Shown here: one piece after another, positions 35,301 to 44,980 of the stretch
Layout: the number at the start of each line of letters is the position of its first letter
Numbering within the stretch: position 1 is the first letter of the stretch
From: Myxococcales bacterium
GTDB lineage: Bacteria > Myxococcota > Myxococcia > Myxococcales > Myxococcaceae
Length of the DNA: 64,000 nucleotides
Direction: 5' to 3'
Assembly (NCBI GenBank): GCA_030681895.1
Contig: JAUXRI010000203.1
Span: forward strand, 1-64,000
Translations under genes and position numbers: made by a program
Notes under the pieces: generated by a model
What the model was told of the DNA's origin: nothing
Database searches by the model: none
What the model saw: the letters and a program-made list of their open reading frames with translations, nothing else

Positions 35301-38300
35301 CCACCGTCATCACCGGAAGCACGCCGGCGCGCGCGGCAGGGGTCGTCGACGTGCGGGTGCAGAACCCTGACGGGCAGAGCGGCACGCTGACGATGGCGTA
35401 CACGTACAACTCGGCGCCGACCATCGCGCTCGCGAGGCCGGGCGCAGGCCCCGTCGCCGGAGGCAGCACGCTGCTCATCACCGGCACGGGCTTCCGCACG
35501 GGCACCACGGTGGTGGTCGGCGGAGCGATGGCGACCTCGATTCGCGTCGTCAGCGACACCCAGCTCTACGCCGTCACGCCCGTCGGCAGTCCAGGCGCGG
35601 CCGACCTGGTCGTTTCCAACCCCGACCTCCAGGCGTCGACGCTCGTGCGCGGGTTCCGCTACGACTTCCCCGACTCGCAGGCGCGCGCGCAGGCGATGCA
35701 GCCCGCCATCTACGTGCCGATGGCGCGTGACGACGCGACCTACAAGACGGACTTCGGCGTCATCAACCACTCGGGGCAGGCCGTGACGGTGACGGTCGCG
35801 TCGGTCGACGGCGCTGGCGTGCAGCAGGGCTCGCGTGCGTTGACCGCGCAGGTGCCGGCGTTCGGCCGCACGGTGGTGACCGACGTGCTGCGCTTCATCG
35901 AGGGCGCCACCACGCAGCTCAACAAGACGGGCTCACTCGTCGTCACCAGTGATGGCCCCATCTCGGCGTTCTCGGTCGTGACCGACCGCCTGACGAACGA
36001 CGCGTCGGTGATTCAGGGCGCGACGACCGCGCGCACCGCGAGCCGGCTGCTGTTGCCGTACTCCTCGTCGGTCGGCGCGTTCCGCACCTGGCTCGCCGTG
36101 CGCAACGTCGGCGGCACGCCCGCGGCCATCGACATCACGGCGCGTGACGCGGCGGGCATGCAGCTCGGCCGGCTCTCGGCGGTGAACATCGGCTCCAACG
36201 GCCTGTACTCGGCCGACGACGTGCTGGGCGCGATGAACGTGATGGGCGCCGTGGCGGTGCTCGACATTCAGGGCCCGACTGGCTCGAGCCTCGTCGGCGC
36301 GGCGCGGGTGTTCTCGAACGTGCGCCTCGGCGGCGTCATCGCGGCGCGGCCGTACACCGATGGTGCGCTCAGTCAGGTGCTGGCGTACCTGCCCGACACC
36401 TCGAGTGAGACGAGCTCGTTCAGCCTCATCAACACCGAGGCCGTCGCGGGGAGCGCGAGCATCGATCTGCGCTCGGCCTCAGGCCAGAGCCTCGGCACGC
36501 AGAACGTGATGGTGCCGGCCAACGGCTTCGTCGTCATCTCCGACCTCGCGCGCACGCTGCTGTCGCGCACCGTGCCCACGCAGACGCAGTCGAGCCTGCA
36601 CGTCACCTCGACGACGCGCATGCTCGCGTCAGAGTTGGTGCTGACGACCGCGACGGGAGATTTGCGCCTGTCGAACTCACGGCCCGGTGGTGGCGTGCGC
36701 CTGGTGCTGCCGTACGCCGACAGCCGCACGAGCCTCGCGGTGGTGAACGTCGGCGTCGCCGCGGCCAACCTCGAGGTGCAGCTCTTCGTCGACTCAGGCA
36801 GCCCGCGAGGCACACCGCTGCGAGTGGCGGTGCCGCCGCGTGGCAGCTTCCAGGCGGCGCTGTTGCTCTCCTCACTCGGCGCCGGAGCGTCGAACGGCTA
36901 CGTCGAGGTGCGCTCGCTCAACGGCATGCCGCTGGTCGCCATCGGCAAGGTGGGGAACGACCCCGCCGGCCAGCATGGAGACCTGGTCGACCTCTCGCAG
37001 GTCATCACCACGCCGTCCGTCCAACTGCTCAGGCCCGCGACGGGACCGGCGACTGGCGGCACGATGTCGCGCATCACCGGCGCCTTCTTCCTGCCGGGCA
37101 TTCAGTTCCTCTACGGCACGACGCCAGCGCCGCGCGCGCAGACGGCGTCGCATGACATCGCGGTGGCCGTCTCTCCCAGCGCGATGAATGGCCAGGTCGT
37201 CGACGTCACCGCCATCAACCTCGACGGAGCCTCGGGCGTGTTGCCGATGGGCTTCTCGTACGTCGACCCGGCGATGCTGGGGGCTCCTCCGTCGGTCTCG
37301 TCGGTCGCGCCGCAGAACCTGTCGACGCTCGGCGGTACGGCGATGCAGATCAACGGCAACAACTTCGTGAACCAGGCGCTCGCGTTCGTCGGTTTGTCTC
37401 CCGTGGTCGGCGCCACGCAGATCAACCCGAACCGCGTCGACGGCGTGGGCCCGGCCGGACCCATCGGCCCCGCGGACGTCACGGTGAGCAACCCTGACGG
37501 TCAGTCCGCGACGCTCACCGGAGGCGTCACCTTCGTCGTGCCGCCTCCGTCCATCTCGACGCTGACGCCGAACTCGGGCGCGGGCCGCGGCGGCACCAGC
37601 GTGCGCATCACGGGCAACGGCTTCCAGGTCGGCGCGAGCGTCGGCTTCGGCGCGGCCTCGGCGCCGGTCGCCACGGTGCTCTCTCCCACCGACATCGACG
37701 TCATCACGCCTGCGGGCAACGACGGCCCCGTCAACATCACCATCGTCAACCCCGACGCGCAGAGCACGACGCTCAACAACGGCTTTACGTACGTCGCGCC
37801 GCCGACCGTCGCGCAGGTGCAGCCGACGTCGGGCTCCACCGCGGGAGGCACGCTCATCACCATCACCGGCACGTTCTTGCGGCAGGGCGCGACCGTGAGC
37901 ATCGGCACCAACCCGTGCGTCTCGGTCAGCGTCGCGATGGGCGGCACCACCATCACCTGCAACACGCCGGCGGGCACGGCAGGGCCGGTCGCAGTGACGG
38001 TCACCAACCCCGACGGTCAGGCCGGAATCTTGAACAACGCGTTCACCTACCTCGCGCCGGTGCCGCCGCCCATCGTGACGGGCGTGACGCCCAGCTTCGC
38101 CGCCGTCACCGGAGGCTCGCAGGTCACCATCACCGGCTCGGGCTTCCAGGCCGGCGCGACGGTGCGCTTCGGGACGACGACGTCGACCGCGGTCAACGTG
38201 GTGAGCCCTTCGGCCATTCTCGCGACCGTTCCCGGCGCTGCGGGCATCGGCGTCGTCGACGTCACCGTGACGAACCCCGACACGCAGTTCGGCCGCCTCG

Positions 38301-41032
38301 CTTCGTCCTTCACCTACTTCCAGCCCGCGGACCTGCCGAACATCACCGTCGTCTCGCTCGCGCCGAACGAAGGTCCGCCCTCGGGAGGCACGCCGGTGTT
38401 CGTCTCGGGCGCGGGCTTCAAGGTCGGCGTCACGGTGCGCTTCGGCGCGGTGTTCTCGACGAGCGTCACGTACCTGGGCCCGTCGGCGCTGCTCGTCATC
38501 GCGCCGCCCAACCCGCTGGGCCCGGTGGCCGTCACCGCCACCAACCCCGACGGCGCGAACAACACGCTGGCCAGCGCCTTCAACTACGCCAACGGCGTGC
38601 TCTTCCTGCCGCCGCCGATGCGCCTGCCGATGACGAACGAGCGCGGCTACGACGTCGCGACGCTGTTCGACTTCGATGGCGACGGCGACCTCGACTCCTT
38701 CATGGGGCGCCGCAGCCTGACCTGCGACAGCGACGGCAACGACCAGCTCTGGGTGAACAGCAACGGCAGCTTCAGCGTGCTGGCGACGTTCCCCGGTGAC
38801 GCGAACCGCACGACGGTGGGTGCGCTCCCGATGGACATCGAAGGCAACGGCACCAGAGACCTCTTCGTGCTGGCCGATGACTCGTTCAACGGGCGCGCGA
38901 GCGTCTACCGCAACGCGCCGCTCGGCACGTTCCAGCGGTTCGACCAGCCCGCGCTCACGGGGCTGCCGTGCTGCTCGGGCCCGCAGGTGCGCGCCGGCGC
39001 GACGGGAGACCTCAACACCGACGGCTTCCCCGACGTCTTCGTGGCGGTCGGCGGCGTCGACTACATGTACCTGAACCAGCGCGACGGTGGCTTCGCGCCG
39101 ACGCGCACCGGCCTGCCGACCCCGAGCGGCTCGGGCATCAACGACGACAGCCGCGACGTCTGCGTGGCCGACTACGACCGCGACGGCGACGACGACGTCT
39201 TCGTCGTCAACGCGTCGAACCAGCAGGCCAACTATTACCTGCAGGGGCCTGCGGGCGTCTTCACGCTCTCGAACAACCTCATTCCCATCGTGGGCGGCGC
39301 GGGCACGGGCTGCGTGTCGGGCGTCTTCCGCAACGGCTCCAACATTCGTGACCTCGTGGTGGTGCGCGACGGGCAGCCGTACCAGTACCTGCGCAACGAC
39401 GGCCTGGGCCGCTTCACCGACGAGTCGACGATTCCCATCTACCGGTTGCCGCAGACGCCGCCGTCGGTGCGCATCGGCTACCCCACGGCCATCGGCCTGA
39501 CGCGTGGCGTGGAAGCGGTCGACATCGACACCGACGGAGACCTGGACCTGGTGATGAACCACGTCGACCTGCAACCGCGCATCCAGCTCTATCTCAACGA
39601 CGGCTTCGGCAACTTCTCGCTGGGCACCGCGTCACGGGTGCCGCCGCTGCTCGACTCGCAGGAATGGAACGCCATCGGCGATCTCAACTCCGACGGTAGG
39701 CCCGACCTGCTCATTCCCGGTGAAGGCACCCAGCCGCGCCTGCTCTTCGGCGGCAACGGCGGCGTGTTGACCTACGCCACGATGCGCACCATCCCCGAGC
39801 AGAGCTACTGCGTGGCCGACGCCCTCGCCGCCGACCTCGATGGCGACAGCGACCAGGACCTCTTCACGGTCTCGGGCTGCAACGACAGCGTCTACGAGTC
39901 ACTCTTCGCCAACACCGAGCCGGCGTCGTGCCGCACCAACACCGTGCACTACTGGCTCAACGATGGCGCTGGCGGCTTCACCGATGACACCGCCAACCGG
40001 TTCCCCGCCATCAACCGCAACGCCACCTCGGTCGCGTTCGGCGACATCGACAACGACGGCGATCGTGACCTGCTCGTCGGCACCTCGGGCGTGGGCATCG
40101 CCGGTGGGAGCTCACGCGACAACGGCGTGCGGCTCTACGTGAACAACGGCACCGGCGTCTTCAGCGACATCACCTACCCGCGTCTGCCCGCCGACAACTT
40201 CTTCGCGACCGACGTGCTGCTCGTCGACGTCAACAAGGACGGCGCGCTCGACATCTACGTCACGGTCGACACGTGGAACTCGTGCAGTAACGGCTCGCAC
40301 CGGCTGTGGCTGAACACCGGCAACGGCTTCTTCTTCAACGTGAGCGGCCAGCTGCCGTACGCGAACTATTCGAACCTGCTCGGGAGCTGCGACAACTTCC
40401 AACCGCGCGGCGTCAGCTCGGCAGACTTCAACGGAGACACGTACCCAGACCTCTACGTGGTGGGCAACGGGCGCAACCGCATGCTCTTCAACCGCGGCAC
40501 GATTCAGCCCGGCTTCTTCACCGACGTCACCGCGTCGAACGTGCCCAACGTCAGCTCGACCAGCCTGGGCGTGGTGTCGGGAGACTTGAACAACGACACC
40601 TACCCAGACCTCTTCGTGTGCAACGCGGACACCGACCGCGTCAACCTGGGCAACGCGACCGGCATCTTGTCCGACGTGACGCCGACGAACTGGCCTCCTG
40701 AGTCGCAGCCGTACCGGTACCCTCTGCTCTCGGGGTGCACCGGCGCGTCGCCGACTCCGATTCGGTCTCCGTCGTGCGCGCTGGGCGACGTCGATGGCGA
40801 CGGCGATCAGGACATCGTGCTCGCGGGAGGCTCTGGCTCGAACATCAACTTCCGAGACCGGCTGCGCCTCAACACCGGCAGCGCGAACTTCCTCGACGTC
40901 ACCACGGCGTCGTTGCCGTTCGACACCGCCGACACGCAGCGGGTGCTCCTCTTCCGCGCCAACGCCGACACGAAGCCAGACCTCTTCATCGGCAACTGCG
41001 GCCAGCCCTACGTCTACCTGAACGCGCCGTGA
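32396..41032 (+). CDS. 2878-residue TIG/FG-GAP repeat lipoprotein
   Basis: The product has a signal peptide ending ALVVGC and a very large extracellular body. Residues about 35-1095 hold 12 IPT/TIG domains, each opening like PTLSAIAPNTGPASGGT. Residues about 1095-1540 form a different Ig-like block (IYVPMARDDATYKTDFGVIN, then LLPYSSSVGAFRTWLAVRN). Six more TIG domains follow to about 2075, and the last 800 residues carry about 11 FG-GAP/VCBS calcium-binding repeats (DFDGDGDLDSF, DLNTDGFPDVF, DIDTDGDLDLV, DVDGDGDQDIV), which usually form a beta-propeller. Such a protein is likely a surface adhesin or scaffold. It is followed after 14 bases by an OmpA-type gene with an AGGCGAGGA-like ribosome site. 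Confidence 0.88.
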   Translation: MRSSRLGQVALVSLCALVVGCGDKSPKGNIGSEVPVIGQVLPGRGPTEGGTVAVIKGLNFRPGLSVTFGPSAAPFVRVIDATTITVVTPPGDTGRVNVVVSSAEGQSTTFKDGFEYYTKDSTTLAAPTLSAIAPNTGPASGGTVALVTGTGLQAGALLLVGRAPAADVVVVNATSLSGVLPANAVGTADVEVTNPDGQSAILPGAFAYSEADGVGPVITVVSPIAGSTTGGTLVTIGGSNFRSGALVFFGGKSATISGTTPVAISVESPPSGPGVVDVAITNPDGRSSIARGAYNYYVGGPVIARITPSFGPLDGGTDVVIDGRNFQQRVVGTVGGRALQNVRRIDDRSITATTPRGAMAGAVDVRVENDDGQSDTLLSGYAYGNAPPPSFALSRVTPEVGPIAGGTRVTIIGSGFVTGATVTFGGQPATGVQVVGGATISCVTPAGAIGPVEVVVTQNGDSRRLQLGFWYFDPSRRGPTPSIAAVTPALGPTTGNSTVLLTGNGFADGARVFFGTTAATTTTFVTASTLTAVTPVAAAPGPVDVRVQNPDGQVVTLNQGYVYVDPSTLGPVPALTSVTPNTGGSADETAVVIAAQNVTAGALVFVGGRPAKNVMLRTGSVDATFGPDAPGAADVAITNPDGQSGRLVNGFTYSRSPPTLMTITPNTVPVGGGLKVLLSGKGFVAGAAVAVGTQMVATTFVDSTLLFITVPPNPVGQVDVTVTNPDGQRSTLMNGLTYANIMLGNSPTLTSIAPARGPTTGGTIALLVGTNISQGARVLFGANAATRVTVMSDTRLSCQVPVGMVGLTDITLVNPDGQSAQLLQGFRYVDPSTLGPGPSLASVTPSSGLAAGGTQTVLTGSLFQQGMLVFFGGFSSSASNVQNGGIATATTPGGPTGQVDVAITNPDGQSSVLVNGFSYTPRPEPQTIFPAEGPTGGSTMFTIAGRNFAAGARVFFGTTEATTAMVASPTVITGSTPARAAGVVDVRVQNPDGQSGTLTMAYTYNSAPTIALARPGAGPVAGGSTLLITGTGFRTGTTVVVGGAMATSIRVVSDTQLYAVTPVGSPGAADLVVSNPDLQASTLVRGFRYDFPDSQARAQAMQPAIYVPMARDDATYKTDFGVINHSGQAVTVTVASVDGAGVQQGSRALTAQVPAFGRTVVTDVLRFIEGATTQLNKTGSLVVTSDGPISAFSVVTDRLTNDASVIQGATTARTASRLLLPYSSSVGAFRTWLAVRNVGGTPAAIDITARDAAGMQLGRLSAVNIGSNGLYSADDVLGAMNVMGAVAVLDIQGPTGSSLVGAARVFSNVRLGGVIAARPYTDGALSQVLAYLPDTSSETSSFSLINTEAVAGSASIDLRSASGQSLGTQNVMVPANGFVVISDLARTLLSRTVPTQTQSSLHVTSTTRMLASELVLTTATGDLRLSNSRPGGGVRLVLPYADSRTSLAVVNVGVAAANLEVQLFVDSGSPRGTPLRVAVPPRGSFQAALLLSSLGAGASNGYVEVRSLNGMPLVAIGKVGNDPAGQHGDLVDLSQVITTPSVQLLRPATGPATGGTMSRITGAFFLPGIQFLYGTTPAPRAQTASHDIAVAVSPSAMNGQVVDVTAINLDGASGVLPMGFSYVDPAMLGAPPSVSSVAPQNLSTLGGTAMQINGNNFVNQALAFVGLSPVVGATQINPNRVDGVGPAGPIGPADVTVSNPDGQSATLTGGVTFVVPPPSISTLTPNSGAGRGGTSVRITGNGFQVGASVGFGAASAPVATVLSPTDIDVITPAGNDGPVNITIVNPDAQSTTLNNGFTYVAPPTVAQVQPTSGSTAGGTLITITGTFLRQGATVSIGTNPCVSVSVAMGGTTITCNTPAGTAGPVAVTVTNPDGQAGILNNAFTYLAPVPPPIVTGVTPSFAAVTGGSQVTITGSGFQAGATVRFGTTTSTAVNVVSPSAILATVPGAAGIGVVDVTVTNPDTQFGRLASSFTYFQPADLPNITVVSLAPNEGPPSGGTPVFVSGAGFKVGVTVRFGAVFSTSVTYLGPSALLVIAPPNPLGPVAVTATNPDGANNTLASAFNYANGVLFLPPPMRLPMTNERGYDVATLFDFDGDGDLDSFMGRRSLTCDSDGNDQLWVNSNGSFSVLATFPGDANRTTVGALPMDIEGNGTRDLFVLADDSFNGRASVYRNAPLGTFQRFDQPALTGLPCCSGPQVRAGATGDLNTDGFPDVFVAVGGVDYMYLNQRDGGFAPTRTGLPTPSGSGINDDSRDVCVADYDRDGDDDVFVVNASNQQANYYLQGPAGVFTLSNNLIPIVGGAGTGCVSGVFRNGSNIRDLVVVRDGQPYQYLRNDGLGRFTDESTIPIYRLPQTPPSVRIGYPTAIGLTRGVEAVDIDTDGDLDLVMNHVDLQPRIQLYLNDGFGNFSLGTASRVPPLLDSQEWNAIGDLNSDGRPDLLIPGEGTQPRLLFGGNGGVLTYATMRTIPEQSYCVADALAADLDGDSDQDLFTVSGCNDSVYESLFANTEPASCRTNTVHYWLNDGAGGFTDDTANRFPAINRNATSVAFGDIDNDGDRDLLVGTSGVGIAGGSSRDNGVRLYVNNGTGVFSDITYPRLPADNFFATDVLLVDVNKDGALDIYVTVDTWNSCSNGSHRLWLNTGNGFFFNVSGQLPYANYSNLLGSCDNFQPRGVSSADFNGDTYPDLYVVGNGRNRMLFNRGTIQPGFFTDVTASNVPNVSSTSLGVVSGDLNNDTYPDLFVCNADTDRVNLGNATGILSDVTPTNWPPESQPYRYPLLSGCTGASPTPIRSPSCALGDVDGDGDQDIVLAGGSGSNINFRDRLRLNTGSANFLDVTTASLPFDTADTQRVLLFRANADTKPDLFIGNCGQPYVYLNAP

Positions 41033-41046
41033 GGCGAGGAACAGCC

Positions 41047-42924
41047 ATGCGACGCGTGAACGGGTGGTGCTTCGGCCTCGTGCTGCTGAGCTTCGGCGCG
41101 GTGGCCGCAGAGCCGGTCGAGGTGGTGGCGCGAGGCAGCGGGGCCGGGGAGCCCGAGGTCGGCCGCTCCCACCTGGGCGGCGCGGGGCTGGCGCGCGTGC
41201 GGTCGGCCTTCATGGCGCCGCGCGCGTTGTCGGTGTCGGCGACGGCGGGCTTCTTCCGCGCGCCGGGCGTCAGCGCTGGAGGTCTCGACGAGTACCGGAC
41301 GACGCTGGTGGGCACGAGCTTCACGCCGCTGTCGTGGCTCGAGGTGTCGATGACGTTGCGCTCGACGATCCTCGACCAGCCCGCCTCGGCGCTGCGCACG
41401 TACTACCTGGTGAACGACGCGTTCCTTCGGTTCAAGGCGTCGTACACCCTGCTCGACGGAGCGCTCGCCGCGGGTGGAGAGCTGTACCTGCGCCTGCCGC
41501 CGCCAGTGTTTCGTGCGAACCCCATCACGCTCGGCCTCTCGCCCGGGCTCGGTGGCGTCGTTTCGTATGACGCGTCGAAGAAGAGCCCAGTGCCCGTGGT
41601 GCTGCACCTCAACACCAGCTTCTTCTTCGACAACAGCGCCGACTTCGACGACGGCACCACCGGCCAGACGCGGCGTCTCGCGCTCGACATCACGACGTTC
41701 AATCAATGGCGTACGGGGCTGGGCGTCGAGGCACGGTGGCGGTTGGGGGCCATCGGCGTGAGGCCGTTCGTCGAGTACACCGCCGACGTCGCGCTCGGCG
41801 CTCCCGGGCCCGTCCCGATGCGCGTCATTCCCGGCGTGCGGGTGCTGCCGTGGCGAGGGCTCTTCGTCGACGGCCTCGTGGAGATTGGGGTCTCGCGGCC
41901 AACCGCGCGGGGCGTGGCGCCGGTGTCTCCTTGGCAGGTGATGCTGAGTCTCGGCTACCAGACGGGTGTGGATGACGCGCCGGCCCGCCTTGAAGTGGTG
42001 GAGCGCGTCGTCGAGAAGGAGCGCCTCGTTCAGGCGAAGTCGACGCGCGGCACGGTGAAGGGCATCGTCATCGACGCCGCCACGAAGCAGCCCATCGCCG
42101 ACGCCATCATCTCGATGAAGGGCCGCAGCCGGCTGCTCTCGGAGGCCGACGGCACGTTCCAGCTGCTCGACGTCGAGCCCGGGCCGCTGGTGTTGACCGT
42201 CACGCGGCAGGGCTACGCGACGCGTGAGGTGGCCGGCACGCTCGCCGCCGCTGGCACGGTGGAACTCAACCCCGCGCTCAGCCAGTTGCCGCCCGAGCCG
42301 CCAGCGCCGATGACGATTCGGGGCACGGTGTTCTCGGAAGACGACAAGCCCGTCGTCGCCACCATCGCTGCGCCCAATGCCTCGTTGTCGAAGAAGACCG
42401 GCGCCACAGGTGACTACGAGTTCACCCTGGCGTCGGGCGAGCAGTCGCTCGAGGTGGCCGCGACCGGCTTCATGACGCAGGGCAAACGCGTGGTGGGCCG
42501 GCCGGGCGAGGCGCTCGTCATCGACTTCGTGCTCAAGCCGGTGCCGAAGCAGGCGCTGGTCGTGCTGCGGAAGGAGAAGATCGAGATCAAGAAGCAGGTG
42601 CACTTCGCGACCGCGAGCGACGTCATTCTTCCCGACTCGTCGCCGCTGCTCGATCAGATCGCCTCGCTCATCCTCGAGAACGATCGGCTCAAGCGCATTC
42701 GGGTCGAAGGCCACACCGACGACCAGGGCGACGACGCGTACAACCTGAACCTGTCGGACCGCCGCGCGAAGTCGGTGATGCGAGCGCTGCTCGAGCGTGG
42801 CGTGCAGAGCGAGCGCATCGGCGCGGTCGGCTTTGGCGAGACCAAGCCCATCGGCGACAACAAGAAGCCGGCGGGGCGGGCGCAGAACCGGCGCGTGGAG
42901 TTCATGATCGAGGCCCAGGAGTGA
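41047..42924 (+). CDS. OmpA-family protein with carboxypeptidase-regulatory domains
   Basis: The 625-residue product has a signal peptide (cleavage near VAAEP), then about 300 residues of beta-barrel-like strands (YRTTLVGTSFTPLSWLEVSM, YLRLPPPVFRANPITLGLSP). Two carboxypeptidase-regulatory-like repeats follow (GIVIDAATKQPIADAIISMK near residue 340, and IRGTVFSEDDKPVVATIA). The C-terminal OmpA domain contains RVEGHTDDQGDDAYNLNLSD (about residue 553) and SERIGAVGFGETKPI, the peptidoglycan-binding signature. It probably ties the outer membrane to the cell wall and may hold the giant TIG/FG-GAP lipoprotein encoded immediately upstream. Confidence 0.85.
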   Translation: MRRVNGWCFGLVLLSFGAVAAEPVEVVARGSGAGEPEVGRSHLGGAGLARVRSAFMAPRALSVSATAGFFRAPGVSAGGLDEYRTTLVGTSFTPLSWLEVSMTLRSTILDQPASALRTYYLVNDAFLRFKASYTLLDGALAAGGELYLRLPPPVFRANPITLGLSPGLGGVVSYDASKKSPVPVVLHLNTSFFFDNSADFDDGTTGQTRRLALDITTFNQWRTGLGVEARWRLGAIGVRPFVEYTADVALGAPGPVPMRVIPGVRVLPWRGLFVDGLVEIGVSRPTARGVAPVSPWQVMLSLGYQTGVDDAPARLEVVERVVEKERLVQAKSTRGTVKGIVIDAATKQPIADAIISMKGRSRLLSEADGTFQLLDVEPGPLVLTVTRQGYATREVAGTLAAAGTVELNPALSQLPPEPPAPMTIRGTVFSEDDKPVVATIAAPNASLSKKTGATGDYEFTLASGEQSLEVAATGFMTQGKRVVGRPGEALVIDFVLKPVPKQALVVLRKEKIEIKKQVHFATASDVILPDSSPLLDQIASLILENDRLKRIRVEGHTDDQGDDAYNLNLSDRRAKSVMRALLERGVQSERIGAVGFGETKPIGDNKKPAGRAQNRRVEFMIEAQE

Positions 42925-42943
42925 TGGCGCGTCGTTCAGCGGC

Positions 42944-42949
42944 TAGAGT
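42944..42949 (+). promoter_or_regulatory. -10-like TAGAGT before the PEGA kinase gene
   Basis: TAGAGT ends 9 nt before the GTG at 42959, with no ribosome site between. It would let the kinase be transcribed separately from the OmpA gene, as a leaderless or near-leaderless message. Confidence 0.33.
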
Positions 42950-42958
42950 GGCCGCGAC

Positions 42959-44971
42959 GTGAGCGCTGGTCAGCCCGAAGTCCTTGGCAAGTACACGCTG
43001 CTGCGCAAGCTGGCCGCCGGTGGCATGGCCGAGGTCTTCCTCTCGCGTGTCGCTGGGCCCGCAGGGTTCGAGAAGACGGTGGTGGTGAAGCGCATTCTCG
43101 GCCACCTCGCTGAAGACCCGTCGTTCATCGCGATGTTCCTCGCCGAGGCAAAGCTGGCGGCGCAGCTCAACCACCCGAACGTGGTGCAGGTGTTCGACTT
43201 CGGCGAGCAGGAGGGCACCTGGTTTCTGGTGATGGAGCTCATCGACGGGCTCAACCTGCGCCACCTCTTCCGCAAGGCGGCCGAGAAGGGCGAGTACCTG
43301 CCCATCGGCGTCGCGCTGAAGATCGCCATCATGGCGCTCGAGGGCCTGGCGTACGCGCACGAGTTCGCCGACCCCTCGACGGGTGAGCCGCTCGCGCTGG
43401 TGCACCGTGACGTCAGCCCCGACAACATCCTCGTGGGGCGAAACGGCGCGGTGAAGGTCGTCGACTTCGGCATCGCGAAGGCCGCCAACCAGACGCACCT
43501 CACGCGCACCGGCACCGTGAAGGGGAAGTTCTCGTACATGCCGCCGGAGCAACTGCAGGGCCAGCCGCTCGACAAACGCGCCGACGTCTTCGCGATGGGC
43601 ATCGTGTTGTACGAGCTGCTGACGGCGCGAAAGCCCTTCGACACCTCGAACGACGCCGTCGTGGTGCGCGCGATTCTCTACGAGAACTTCGTGCCGCTGC
43701 GCACGTACCGGGTCGATGCGCCTGAGGCGCTCGAGCAGATTCTCTCGCGTGCGCTCGCGAAGGACGTCTCGCAGCGGTACGCCGACTGCCGGGCCATGGC
43801 GGCCGACCTCGAGAAGCTGTTGCTGGTGAGGAGCGAGTCGGCCACGCCGTACGAAATCTCCCAGCTCGTGCAGCGGCTCGGCGGCCCGTCCACCATCGCC
43901 ATCGCGCCGACGCCGAAGCCCGTGCCCTCCATCTCAGTGGGCGCACCGACACTGCCGCCGAACCCACACGGCTCTGCGCCGCAGGCCGCCACCATGCCGA
44001 TGGAGCCGACGTTGTCGCCCGCCAAGACGGCCATCGAGGTGATGCCGCCACCGCCGCCACCCCAGACGATGGCAGGCGCCACGACGCCGCACCCGCAGGT
44101 GAAGGTCGTCGAGCCGTCGCTCGGCGCGTTCGCCACCATGCCGACGCCTGGGCCGCGAGAGGCGCCTCCGCTCGGGCCGGCTCCGGCAGAGGCGCCTCGG
44201 CCCACGATGGCGGTCCCGGCCCCGTACGTCGGGTCTCCGTCTCAGCCTGGCGTCGCGGCGCCCGGTGGTGGTGCGCCGTCGTTCGACGCGATTCCTCCCG
44301 CTCCGGAGTGGGCAGCGCCGCCGCGAGACCCGGCGCTGGCGACGACGACCCCCGGCTGGGCGCAGACGCCGCTGCATCGCCCTGCCGCTCCGGCTGCGAA
44401 GCGCACGCTGGTGGTCCTCGAAGAGGTGCCCGAGAAGCGCTCCTCCGCGGTGCTGTGGGTCGCGGCGGGTGTGGCCGCGGTCATCGGAATGACTGGGACG
44501 TGGGCGTACCTGTCGACCCGCGAACGGCCGCCCGTGGTGGTGAAGATCGAGCCTGCCGTCACGCCACCCGTCGTCGAGGCCGAGCCCGTGAAGCCCCTGC
44601 CCGTCGTGGTGGTGACGCCGCCGCCCGTCGAGCCGGTCGCCGAGGTCATCGACGCAGGGCTCGTCGTCGCGACCGCGGACCAACCAGTGAAGCCGCCGAA
44701 GAACCGGCCGAAGCCGAAGGTCGACGTGCCTCCACCGCCGCCGGCGGCGAATGACGAGCTGGTCGACTTCCGCGTGCGACCGTTCGGTAGCGTGACGGTC
44801 GACGGCAAGGCGCTCGGTGACACGCCGTTCCCTCCGGTGAAACTCGCGCCCGGAGCGCACCGCGTTCAGGTGGTCAATCGCGACTTGAACAAGACGGTGA
44901 CGCGCACCTTCGAGGTGAAGGCGGGCGGGCAGAACGTCTTCCGGTTGAACCTCGAAGAAGAAGGGCCCTGA
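42959..44971 (+). CDS. membrane serine/threonine kinase with PEGA tail
   Basis: The 670-residue product starts with a GTG, giving MSAGQPEVLGKYTLLRKLAA. The kinase domain has the GKYTLLRKLAAGGMAEVF loop, VVVKRIL lysine, HRDVSPDNIL catalytic loop and DFGIAK metal site, with PPEQLQGQPLDKRADVFA as the activation segment end. A proline-rich cytosolic linker (about 300-490) follows, then one TM segment (about 497-517, VLWVAAGVAAVIGMTGTWAY) and an extracytoplasmic region ending in a PEGA domain (FGSVTVDGKALGDTPFPPVK, about 605-665), which probably senses an envelope or surface ligand. A lone kinase after an OmpA/adhesin block may monitor the envelope. Confidence 0.92.
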   Translation: MSAGQPEVLGKYTLLRKLAAGGMAEVFLSRVAGPAGFEKTVVVKRILGHLAEDPSFIAMFLAEAKLAAQLNHPNVVQVFDFGEQEGTWFLVMELIDGLNLRHLFRKAAEKGEYLPIGVALKIAIMALEGLAYAHEFADPSTGEPLALVHRDVSPDNILVGRNGAVKVVDFGIAKAANQTHLTRTGTVKGKFSYMPPEQLQGQPLDKRADVFAMGIVLYELLTARKPFDTSNDAVVVRAILYENFVPLRTYRVDAPEALEQILSRALAKDVSQRYADCRAMAADLEKLLLVRSESATPYEISQLVQRLGGPSTIAIAPTPKPVPSISVGAPTLPPNPHGSAPQAATMPMEPTLSPAKTAIEVMPPPPPPQTMAGATTPHPQVKVVEPSLGAFATMPTPGPREAPPLGPAPAEAPRPTMAVPAPYVGSPSQPGVAAPGGGAPSFDAIPPAPEWAAPPRDPALATTTPGWAQTPLHRPAAPAAKRTLVVLEEVPEKRSSAVLWVAAGVAAVIGMTGTWAYLSTRERPPVVVKIEPAVTPPVVEAEPVKPLPVVVVTPPPVEPVAEVIDAGLVVATADQPVKPPKNRPKPKVDVPPPPPAANDELVDFRVRPFGSVTVDGKALGDTPFPPVKLAPGAHRVQVVNRDLNKTVTRTFEVKAGGQNVFRLNLEEEGP

Positions 44972-44980
44972 GGCCGCGCG

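Noticed and set aside
36872-39574. Long minus-strand open frame opposite the TIG gene
   Set aside because: It lies wholly opposite a clear TIG-repeat coding region, is very Arg/Val/Asp-rich and lacks motifs. This is the usual antisense shadow of GC-rich coding DNA.
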